Origin: Shinisaurus crocodilurus
Taxonomy: Eukaryota > Chordata > Lepidosauria > Squamata > Shinisauridae
Direction: 5' to 3'
Length of the DNA: 64,000 nucleotides
Assembly (NCBI GenBank): GCA_021292165.1
Contig: JAHFWL010001023.1
Span: 62,001 to 126,000 of the forward strand
Shown here: positions 55,658 through 64,000 of the stretch, piece after piece
Layout of the letters: each line of letters starts with the position of its first letter
Numbering within the stretch: the first letter of the stretch is position 1
Notes under the pieces: generated by a model
The model's input: the letters and a program-made list of their open reading frames with translations, nothing else
Told to the model about the DNA's origin: nothing
The model's database searches: none
Translations under genes and position numbers: made by a program

Positions 55658-56100
55658 CATCGCCCCCCTCCCAGTACATACAGATGGCTGCCCCCTGTGT
55701 AGCCCCTGGCTACCCTATCCATGTGAATGCAGGGGCCTCGGCGCAAGCGGTAACTCTTCCGCTGGAAGTGTGCATGTCCCACAGAGTGACCCACAGCCGG
55801 AGAGGCCGTGTGGCTGCTGTGGTGGTGCAGCTGTTGGGCGCATTACCTACGAGATCAAGAGGAGCTTCATGTGGCAGGATGGGGGGGGGCCTCTTTCCTC
55901 CTCTTAGCGTGCTTCATCCTCCCTTTGTTGTGCTGCTGCCGAGCCACTTCCGGCCTTGAGGGGCTCCCTTGCGTTCTTCTGCTTAGAGCCTCTCTTGACC
56001 TTTCTAGAGCTGTGGGGCCATTGCTGCTTTCTGATCTGGCAGAAATAACAATGAATATTTCAGGTTTTTTAGAACTTGTAGGAAAATAAATTAATTATAT
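55658..56100. other. Non-coding stretch, possibly LINE-derived
   Basis: Moderately GC-rich; it precedes an L2 3' end and could be its decayed coding part, but no translation supports it. Confidence 0.35.
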
Positions 56101-56280
56101 AGTGTTTTTGTTGCTGAATCGTTTTTCAGTTTTTAAGACTGTATTAAATTCTGTATTGTTAAGTAATTGTATCATTTTTATTGTATTATGGCCTTGCTTA
56201 GGCACTGTTGTAAACCGCCCAGAAAGCTTCAGTTATTGGGTGGTATAGAAATGAAAATAGTAATAACAACAACACCAACT
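56101..56280 (+). mobile_element. L2-like LINE 3' terminus
   Basis: TTGTAAACCGCCCAGAAAGC, TTGGGTGGTATAGAAATG and an ATAATAACAACAAC tail are typical of L2 3' ends. Confidence 0.7.
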
Positions 56281-56534
56281 TGCTACCAAAAAGTCCAACA
56301 GCTAGAGGCCGAGGTAGAATATGGGCATTAGGAATCTCCAATCTCTCCCCCCCACCCCCAATATTAGACTTGTGACCAAAGAGGGGGGAATAGCCATTCT
56401 GTACCCATCGGAATAAAAGGAGGAAACAGCACTGAGTATAATATCTCTGATTATTATGAAGTGCAAAAAATTAACCACCACAAATCCTCTAAAAATACAC
56501 TTTTGTAACTAACATAGTGCAAATATTTAATTAT

Positions 56535-56650
56535 TTGTGGGATTTATATCCAACCCTTCAATGAAATTTCCAGGGTGACATATAAAATTTTAAAATACCA
56601 TAAACCCAATTTAAAGGAGGCAAATTAAAAATATGCACAAATATAGATCA
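56535..56650 (-). repeat. L2-like 3' fragment, antisense
   Basis: GGGATTTATATCCAACCCTT and TTTCCAGGGTGACATATAAA match the antisense L2 tail. Confidence 0.4.
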
Positions 56651-56698
56651 CAAAGAGAAGGCCTTTGAACCTTATTGTGCCCCCGCCAGCCAGCCAGC

Positions 56699-56699
<1 letters not shown>

Positions 56700-56727
<28 letters not shown>
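56700..56727. repeat. (CA)n microsatellite
   Basis: 14 CA units, followed by GTGTGCGCGCG and another short CA run. A (TG)n run is at 56815-56836. Confidence 0.95.
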
Positions 56728-56730
<3 letters not shown>

Positions 56731-57099
56731 TGTGCGCGCGCACACACACGCTGCTCAAACAGGACTGGGCTCGGAGGAGCTGAATGGCAGCGGTGGGTGG
56801 GGGGTGCCTTTGTGTCTGTGTGTGTGTGTGTGTGTGCCAGCTGGCAAAAGGAAATGCAGTGTATTTATTTACTATTTAAAACGGGAGGGCACACCTCAGC
56901 CATCAACAGGAACCTGATGCAAAAGCATTAAAGAATTCCAAGCCCAGGGATTCGTTCTGAGTACCGGAACTGAACTGAGCTCAGGGTCCTTCCATGTGTT
57001 TTGCTGATATTGTGCAAATTAATTAAGCAGTTGGGAGTCAGAGTTCCTTGCCAATCTACTTCAAAGCACCCGGAGAATCCTCATACACCTTTTGCCCAG

Positions 57100-57310
57100 C
57101 CCTGATTTAAGACATTTATATCGTGCCTTTTTATTAAAAAGCTCAAGGTGGCCCACAGTGGGAACCAAAATAAAGAATGTGCACCATAAAATGTCCAAGC
57201 CAGACACTGCCTGGGAAATTATTCCATGTCCGTTTAATACAGGTGGAGCAGGGTCCCTGAAAGAGGAAGGGTCCCACATGATGTGGCTTCTTGTTTCTAC
57301 TTGGGCCTGA
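57100..57310 (-). repeat. L2-like 3' fragment, antisense
   Basis: TTAAGACATTTATATCGTGC and AAAGCTCAAGGTGGCCCACA resemble an antisense LINE tail. Confidence 0.4.
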
Positions 57311-58980
57311 ACCAAACAAGGCTGCCTAATTCACTGTGGAGGAAACACCCACTCAAGAAAAGGAGGGACCCCTCCCTAACCCCTTTTAAATAATGGGGCA
57401 GGGCATGTGGGGCTGGCCAGTTGAGCTGCAGCAACCAATTAGGACTTAGCTGCTGAATATTCACAATTCTTGCTTTTTGCCTTGAATAAATAGATTTTCA
57501 ACGGGAGAAAATTGTTCAAAAGAGTAATACTAAAATAATGCAAAAAGTTGATATTTTTCAGAGCAGTTCCCATACCTTTTCTGCTGCCATCCTCCACAGG
57601 GACTGCCTCAGGCAAGATCACGCCATCCGTCCACGCAGATTCAGAGACATTGATGATGGTGCCTCGTGTTCCAGGGGTTCATGGATTTCTGCACTTTGTG
57701 GGACTGGCCTCCTGCTGCCACTGATTGTGCAGCTTTGTACAGGCAGAGCAGTGGCTTGCGGCATCCACAGAATGCCCCCACCATGTTTCCATACCTCATA
57801 TGGTGTTAGACATGCATGATCTAGGATGGAGGTGCTCGGTCTGCAACTGGAATGCTCCCTAGAGCTGCTAATGCTGATTAAGACAAGGTCAGCACCGCAG
57901 AAAAGCTTGTCCAAACGGAGAGGGGTTTTTTATATAAGTGAGAAGGAAATAGAAAAAGAAGTCAGTAATTTCGGCTCATTCCTACCAGCATTCAACTGCA
58001 CCTCACTCTGGCTGTTCCACACAGATGGAAGAGTCATTAAGAACAATAAAGGATGAGCGTCTTGGATTTGCTACAGTCCCAGCATGTTAATTGTGCATTG
58101 GGGCCTAAATCATAACAGAGACCTGCTAAAGGGAATCTGGGAGAGAACACAAAGACTTAATTTCGTCCAAAGCTTACTGTTTAAGAGACCCTTGCATTTA
58201 TCTTGCGCCAAGCTTGCTTTCCAAACCTTCCAACCTGCCAGTCATATTCTGCTTGAAAAAACAAAAATCACAACACACACACACACACACGTGTTATATA
58301 GTGAAGCTGAGTGTGCAGTGTGTGTGTGGGCGGGGGTGGTGGCAGCTCTCAGTGTATATAACTGGCAACAAGCTTCCTCCAGTGTCTTCACTGGGCTACT
58401 AGTGGCCCTGGCAAAGAGAGCCCCTATTCAGCATGACACGAGACATCCCATCTCCCCTCCTCGACTCTGCAGAAGAGAAGAGAGGGGAGGAGCCTTGTAC
58501 CCAGCATGATATGAGAGAACCCCCCTTCGGACTCCTGCACTGTTTGGTGGGTGCAAAGGACTTGGGGAAGGGGGTCAGCAGTGACCACAGATGATCTCTG
58601 GCTAGTAAGCTAATCCCAGATCTGTGGAGCCCTGGCTGTGGGTGTCCTGGTAGAGACGTGGTGGTGCAGACAGTTCTGTGGGTGGGGTGAATTTGACGGT
58701 GGAGGTGAGCTCCTGGCCACATAGATCTGAGCTGCTCTGCTCAGAGTTATCATTGGTATTTTGGGCATAGAACTCCTAGCTTTAAAGATGAAGTGGGGAC
58801 GCCCTGCTTGTATGATTTTTTAAAGTGAAATACAAGTTACTGGCAGAACTATGTACGTACTGTATGTAGAATTTATGTGCCAAAGGAGCCTAATTGTGTG
58901 ACCTTTTGCAGTTCGTGGAAAGTATGCACATTATGCCCACTGGCATGATGTCCTTTCTGGAAATTCACCAGTTTGCACAA
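57311..58980. other. Non-coding stretch
   Basis: A CA run is at 58272-58290. No gene or repeat recognised. Confidence 0.45.
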
Positions 58981-59220
58981 TTTATTTATTATTTATAACA
59001 TTTATACCCCACCTTTTTTCTTGCAAGGAACTCAAGGAGGCTCACATAATCCTCCTCATCCTCTCCATTTTATCCTCACAACAACCCTGTGAGGTAGGTG
59101 AGGCTGAGAGTCAGTGACTGGACCAAAGTCACCCAGTGAGTTTCATGGCCGAGCGGGGACTAGAACCCGGATCTCCTGGGTCCCAGTCCAACACTCTCAC
59201 CACTATGCCACAGTGGCTCT
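58981..59220 (-). repeat. tRNA-derived squamate SINE
   Basis: Complete copy, tail at 58981, head ending CACAGTGGCTCT. The tail unit is AACATTTATACCCC. Confidence 0.88.
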
Positions 59221-59334
59221 GCTTTGTCTGGCCACAGAGAGAGGGGTGCCCCATCCCCATCCGATTAGTCAGTCCCCTCTCTGACTCACCGGGTCCTGCT
59301 CACAGCCCTTCAGGCATCTCTAGAGAGGTGCTTG

Positions 59335-59360
59335 AGAGAGAGAGAGAGAGAGAGAGAGAT
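59335..59360. repeat. (GA)n microsatellite
   Basis: About 13 GA units. Confidence 0.95.
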
Positions 59361-59486
59361 GGCTTCTGCAGCCAAGACTGCATTCTCTGGCTTGCCCGTG
59401 CTCCTGGAGAACACATGCTGACGTGTAACCCTGGTTGCTGCTATCATGTTAGGCTGGTAGGCCCACAAGGACCTAGAATCATAGAA

Positions 59487-59920
59487 AAGGGACTAGAAAC
59501 AAGGCCCTATGAGGAGAGACTGAAACAACTGGGCATGTTTAGCCTTCAGAAGAGGAGACTAAAGGGAGATATGATCGCACTCTTCCAGGACTTGAAGGGC
59601 TACCACACAGAGGAGGGCCAGGATCTCTTCTCGGTCATCCCAGTTTGCAGGACACGGAATAAGGGGCTCAAGTTACGGGAACCCTAGATTCCACCTAAAC
59701 CATCAGGAAAAATTCCTGACTGTCAGAGCAATAAGACAATGGAAATCAACTACCTAGGGAGGTTGTGGGCGCTCCTCACTCCTGGAGGCCATTCAAAGGT
59801 GCAGCTGAGTACAGCCATCTGTCAGGGAATGCTTTGTACCTAAGATTCCTGCATTGAGCAGGGGGTTGGACTCGATGGGCCTTGTAGGCCCCTTCCAACT
59901 CTACTTTATATCTATGATTT
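59487..59920 (+). mobile_element. CR1 3' end with several small insertions
   Basis: From GGGACTAGAAACAAGGCCCT (encoding KGLETRPYEERL) to the CR1 3' end GGACTCGATGGGCCTTGTAG. Extra bases break the alignment after 59690. It is preceded by TAGAATCATAGAAAA, the complement of a CR1 tail. Confidence 0.85.
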
Positions 59921-59944
59921 TGATTTGCTTAAGCGGGAACATAT

Positions 59945-60072
59945 CTGGAGTCGTGGGCTCTCCCATTGGAGGCTCAGGTGCAGCTGACAGACATCTGTCG
60001 GGGATGCTTGACCTGGTCCTGCATGAGCAGTGGGTTGGACCAACCCTCCAACTTACTTTCTATATTTTATGA
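59945..60072 (+). mobile_element. Second CR1 3' end, partial
   Basis: GTGGGCTCTCCCATTGGAGG, CAGACATCTGTCGGGGATGC and GTGGGTTGGACCAACCC repeat the final CR1 part directly behind the previous copy, with many small deletions. Confidence 0.75.
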
Positions 60073-60383
60073 ACGCATCAGCTAAATCTATAAGCACTGA
60101 TCTGTCTATATTTAAATCGCATGCAATGACATCTTGTCCACCGCTTAAGCCTATTGAAACGGAAATATTTTGGGCACCTAAAAGAACGAAGAGGCTGGGC
60201 AAGCTGGATTCCCCACCGGGGAAGTTGCACAAGGATGGTCTGACACTAGGACCCCACAGTGTGATCTACATGTGCCACAGCAGGTGCCGCACTGTTCTTT
60301 CATCATGTTGTGCTTTCAGCAAGAGTGAGCCCTCCTTATGTTGAGCTACCAATGTTATCGCTGCTGCAAGGCAGAGGTTAGGT
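60073..60383. other. Non-coding stretch
   Basis: No element or gene recognised. Confidence 0.4.
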
Positions 60384-60388
60384 GGTTA

Positions 60389-61153
60389 TGTGAAGGATCA
60401 CTAGCAGGATCCTTTGCGTGAGTTCGGCGCTTAACGGGTTAACCGGCACTGAGTTACAGCCCGTACGAGCGCTGGCGACCACCTGAGAGGCTTTCGCGCA
60501 CAAGAGGAAACCGAAGACCTTTAAATGACCAAATAAGGCTTTTATTTGTTTACACAAAACACAGAGCGGTACTAACAGCTCTCCAGGAATACTACAATGC
60601 CAACACAACCTTAGTCGACCCCTGCGTTGCTCAATGAACAGGCTCCTAGACTAGCGGATTGAATCTGGTCAATTACCTCAGATCAGAGACTTTACGCCTA
60701 GTCAGTTTCAGCCTGGCTCCGGGTCGGCCGATCCGGGGATGAGACTGGCTTACTCGGGCTGCCGCTTGAAGGACGAATCTGGCCCCGACGTACCCTGGTT
60801 CCCAACAACCCTCTACCGGAAGGGAAAGGGGTTTTCTACCCCTGAGTTCCCGCTCTCCCCACCCTCCAGGTCAGGTGGGGCTTATGCCTGCCCCTTTGTG
60901 TCAGGTGGGCTTATTCCTGCCCGGGGAGAAGGTGACGTACTGGTACTTTACAGCTCTTTGAGACTGCCCTGATAGTTTGATGGTCCTTGATGGTCCTTCC
61001 TGGGTTTTTGTGGATCTCCACCGAGACTCTTCCTTGTTGGGGATGACGACCTGTCTGGCTGCTTCTCCTGTGACTTCATCCCTCCTCCCTCGCCTCCTCC
61101 CTTAGGGGAAAACTGTGTGTGTGTGTGCAGACTTGTGTTGGGCTTTCTCCACA
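60389..61153 (-). mobile_element. Solo LTR, 765 bp, with target duplication GGTTA
   Basis: GGTTA is at 60384-60388 and 61154-61158. On the minus strand it begins TGTGGAGAAAGCCC and ends GATCCTTCACA. It is the same family as 47425-48210. Shared landmarks include GCGTGAGTTCGGCGCTTAAC and GTTTGATGGTCCTTGATGG. It lacks most of the GT run. Confidence 0.92.
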
Positions 61154-61158
61154 GGTTA

Positions 61159-62535
61159 TAATTTGAGGCTGCTTGCCTGTGAACACAATACTCGGCAGCA
61201 TCATGCTCAGCTTAGCAAAAGTCTGCATAGCCAAATGCACTCGCTCCCGCTGCAGCCTTTGTGCTCTTTCCCTGTCTAGAACAATTACTTCCCAGCAGTG
61301 CAAAGTAGGGAAGAAGAGGAGCTGTGTGCAGGAGGCAAAGGGAAGAGAAGTGACCCTTGTGATTGGGCTGAAATTAATGTCACACACATTTTGTAACTTT
61401 AAAATGCCTCACCTGGCTTTGGGAAGCTTCATCCTTATCTTGTCCTCTGGCTTCAAAACTTATTTGGTGAGTGGCTCCCTTTTCACCACCAGCATAACAC
61501 AGTTCAGCAGGCATTAAAGTTCTCCAAGTGTGGGGAAGGAAATTAAAGACTCCATCACCAGTTTTGGTAAACTCCCCCCCCCCCCCCCGTGCACCTGGCT
61601 GGGTTTATAAAGCAGCTGTGCTTGTGATGGGGGGGGGGGCTGCGGCCCGAGGCACCATTTTAGGTACTTTGGGAGCAACACAATTAGGTGTTGCTTTTTA
61701 CACAGCCCAACTAAGGACATCATCCACCAGGAAGTTCCTTTTGCTTCTCAGCCCCTGGGTGTTTTGTTGAGATTTGCCTTCAGTCTTTGCAAGCCCCACA
61801 GGAAGAGGCCAAGTGGGTGACATCCCATGTTTCTAGCTTCATGTGACCACCACCACCACCCCCCGCACCCCAGAATGTGGCACAAACAAGTACATCACAG
61901 CTGCCCTGGTTAGAGAAACAGCCTTTTTGGACCACACTGTATAATTTTTCTCCCTCTCCAAAGCAGGAGGTCTGTGGAGTGGTTGCGTTCCCCTCCAGTC
62001 TGACAGGAGTGAGAGACTTAAAAAAAAACCCTGCAGAGACTAGTGTGTTTAGATTGGGGGAGGGGGGAGAGGTTAAGGAGAGTTTAGCTGGCATTTGCCC
62101 TGCAATTACAGCCATTTCAGAAAACCCATTGGCGCTGGAGTTTACATTAATCAGGAATGCAAAAGTTATGTGTGATTGTATGTAATTACATGTTAGAATC
62201 TACAATATGGGTAGGAACATTCTTTTTGTCTGGTCAGAGAACTTTGGGTCAATTACCCTTGTTAGGTACTGCAGTCCTTTGCTTCCCTCATTGTGTTGGT
62301 GGTGGGCTGGGAGGGAAAATGCCCCTGAAAGAGCATGGTGGGGGCAAGCAGTCATTTATCTATAGAGAAACGTACCCAAATTTGGAGAGGTGGGCTGGGC
62401 CATTGGCCTCCCTACCCCTAGCTCTTGTAGGTAAGGATAAAGAGACATCCCTCTCTTGTTTGCTTGGATAAATATTCTTGTGCCTTTGCTCAGTCAGGTT
62501 TGCCACTTCATTCCTATTAGTAGTAGTGGTGGTAC
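61159..62535. other. Non-coding stretch
   Basis: C-tract at 61574-61588 and G-tract at 61629-61638. No gene or repeat recognised. Confidence 0.45.
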
Positions 62536-62539
62536 TATT

Positions 62540-62957
62540 CATATCATTCATTATCTGTCTTTCAGCCTCTAAGGGACTCCAAAGTGGCATACGAAACCGT
62601 TTAAAAACAATAAATTTTAAAAAACATTAAAATAGAATTGTGGTGTGTGGGGGGAAACCAACCAACCCAAAAGCACAGCAGAACAAAACCATCTTAATAA
62701 TATGCCAGAATGCCAATAAGGTGCGGGCCAGTCAGGCCTCCTGGGATAGGCAGTTCTACAACCTGGGTGCCATAACAAAAAAGGCCCTATCCTGCTTTCT
62801 CACCAGCTGCACTTCTGATGATGGTGGGACATGAAAGAGGGGCCTCCACTGAATACCATAGTGGGCAGGTAGGATCTTATGGTGATTCTCTGCTGGTTGT
62901 TCAATGGTACATAATGGATCTATTTGGAGGATAAGAAGTGGATCCCCCAAGGATGCC
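62540..62957 (-). mobile_element. L2-like LINE 3' UTR
   Basis: TATCTGTCTTTCAGCCTCTA (tail end), AGTGGCATACGAAACCGTTT, then GCCTCCTGGGATAGGCAGTT, CTGGGTGCCATAACAAAAAA and CTGATGATGGTGGGACATG, in the antisense L2 order. Confidence 0.6.
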
Positions 62958-63052
62958 TGTATACTCCAGTTGCCGGGGTACATGGGCAGGAGGGTGCTGT
63001 TGCACTCATGTCCTGCTTGTGGGATCCCGTGGGCAACTGGTTGGCCGCTGTG

Positions 63053-63099
<47 letters not shown>

Positions 63100-63138
63100 G
63101 GTCTTATCCAGCAAGGCTCTTCTTATGTTCTTATGATC
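62958..63138 (+). repeat. Dispersed reptile repeat with internal (GT)n
   Basis: GTACATGGGCAGGAGGGTGC, TTGTGGGATCCCGTGGGCAA and GGTCTTATCCAGCAAGGCTC then TTCTTATGTTCTTATG form a familiar reptile repeat 3' part. A GT expansion sits where GTGTGA is expected. Confidence 0.6.
63055..63098. repeat. (GT)n microsatellite
   Basis: About 21 GT units, the longest dinucleotide run in the window. Confidence 0.95.
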
Positions 63139-63579
63139 TGTATTGGGACCAGTGCTTTTTAACTTGTTCATAAATGATCTGAAGTTAGGAGTGAGCAGTG
63201 AGGTGGCCACGTTTGCTGATGACACCAAATTACTTAGGGTGGTTAAAACAAAAAGGAGAACTTCAAAAAGATCTCTCCAAACTGGGGGAGTGTACATTAA
63301 AATGGCAAGTGCAGTTCAATGTAAGCTAGTGTAAAGTGATGCACGTTGAGGCGAAAAATCATAACTTCGCATATATGCTGAAGGGTTTGAGTTGGCAGTG
63401 ACTGACCAAGAAAGGGACCTTGGGGTTGTGGTGGAGAGCAAAATGACAACATCGACCCCATGTGTGGCTGCTGTGAAAAAGGTGAATTCAGAGCTAGGGA
63501 TTATGAGGAGCGGAATCTAAGTAAAACTGCCAATATCATCCTGTCTTGTCTTTATACAAATCTATGGTGCAACTATAAT

Positions 63580-63841
63580 TGGTTAAGACTTCCCTCTATG
63601 CCAAGGCATTCAATATTTAACTGTTCAAAATAGCACATGGGTTGGGGGGGCGGTAATTGTCACCTGTAGGCTTAATTTTATTAACTTTTAGTATTGTCAA
63701 TTTAAACTGCGCTTTTAAATTTGGTTTTAAACTTTTAAACTACATTGTATGTTTTTATTGTTGGTTTTTATGTGGATTATTATTGTATGAATTGTGAACT
63801 GCACAGAAAGCTTTGGCTGTGGGGCGGTATAGAAATGAGGA

Positions 63842-63880
<39 letters not shown>

Positions 63881-63882
63881 AC
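63580..63882 (+). mobile_element. L2-like 3' end inserted in CR1, with (GAT)n tail
   Basis: TGTGAACTGCACAGAAAGCT and GTGGGGCGGTATAGAAATGA mark the L2 3' end. A (GAT)n run (63842-63880) replaces the usual A-rich tail. Confidence 0.65.
63842..63880. repeat. (GAT)n microsatellite
   Basis: About 13 GAT units. It encodes the isoleucine and histidine runs seen in minus-strand frames. Confidence 0.95.
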
Positions 63883-64000
63883 AGTTCTGGTTGCTGCATC
63901 TCAAAAAGGATATTGTAGAGCTGGAAAAAGTGCAGAAAAGGGTACCCCAAACGGTCAAGGGGCTGGAGCACCGCCCTTATGAGGAAAGATTGCAACACTT

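Larger units (their letters stand above)
63139..64000 (+). mobile_element. Divergent CR1-like LINE, interrupted by an L2 tail and running off the window
   Basis: GPVLFNLFINDLKLGV and EVATFADDTKLLRVV (RT core, 63142-63240) are followed by RDLGVVVESKMTTSTP around 63420. After the insertion (about 63580-63882) it resumes with [20 protein letters not shown] and [15 protein letters not shown] up to the window end. It differs clearly from the CR1 at 25835-29850. Stops and frame changes occur. Confidence 0.75.

Noticed and set aside
59136..59687. 183-residue + strand open frame
   Set aside because: It runs from a SINE across a GA microsatellite into a CR1 fragment; the recognisable part (KGLETRPYEERL) is CR1.
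63755..63998. Isoleucine- and histidine-run proteins on the minus strand
   Set aside because: Products of the GAT microsatellite.
24376..64000. Ephrin-B1 exons 3-5
   Set aside because: No segment matching the fourth receptor-domain cysteine region, the transmembrane segment or the conserved C-terminal PDZ tail was found by reading; absence is not certain for the short exons 3 and 4.

Overview
The window is vertebrate genomic DNA, most likely from a squamate reptile (lizard or snake). The reasons are the repeat mix: many tRNA-derived SINEs of squamate type, CR1 LINEs with ATTCTATG-type tails, L2 LINEs, hAT foldback MITEs, a Penelope-like remnant, solo LTRs and a DIRS retrotransposon. Species and repeat names come from reading and memory of families, not from a database search.

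Only one host coding segment is convincing: a 278-base exon at 24098-24375 on the + strand, with consensus splice sites, encoding most of the receptor-binding domain of an ephrin-B that looks like ephrin-B1 (EFNB1, exon 2). I found neither the signal-peptide exon upstream nor the transmembrane/PDZ-tail exons downstream, so the flanking DNA is probably intron 1 and intron 2 of a large gene, with other exons outside the window or missed.

Layout. 566-8452 is a DIRS-type tyrosine-recombinase retrotransposon with inverted terminal repeats and an internal complementary region. It is broken by stops and by four nested insertions: a solo LTR, a CR1, an L2 and a short CR1 tail. 8453-24097 is mostly unique sequence with SINEs, a palindromic hAT MITE (14370-14504), a Tigger-like MITE (17179-17428), MIR-like remnants and a possible RFX-site enhancer near 10.2 kb. 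After the ephrin exon come an L2 remnant (24815-25834), a nearly full-length but decayed CR1 (25835-29850) and another L2 (29851-30900). 31-43 kb holds a 513-base hAT-like element, an LTR nested in a hAT MITE, a Penelope RT remnant, a 5S-rRNA/CR1 chimeric SINE and a CR1 ORF1 remnant. 43.27-43.64 kb is a CpG-rich segment that may be an unannotated promoter or first exon. 46-64 kb holds two solo LTRs of one family (47425-48210, 60389-61153), two more 5S/CR1 SINEs, two more palindromic hAT MITEs, a second decayed DIRS fragment (51780-53226) and several CR1 and L2 tails.

The strongest structural observations are: the DIRS internal complementary region matching both element ends; a three-copy composite SINE made of a 5S rRNA-like head and a CR1 tail; three palindromic MITEs each with a perfect 8-base target duplication; and several LTRs dated relative to their hosts by exact target-site duplications. 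No bacterial-style operons, CRISPR arrays or intact tRNA/rRNA genes are present.
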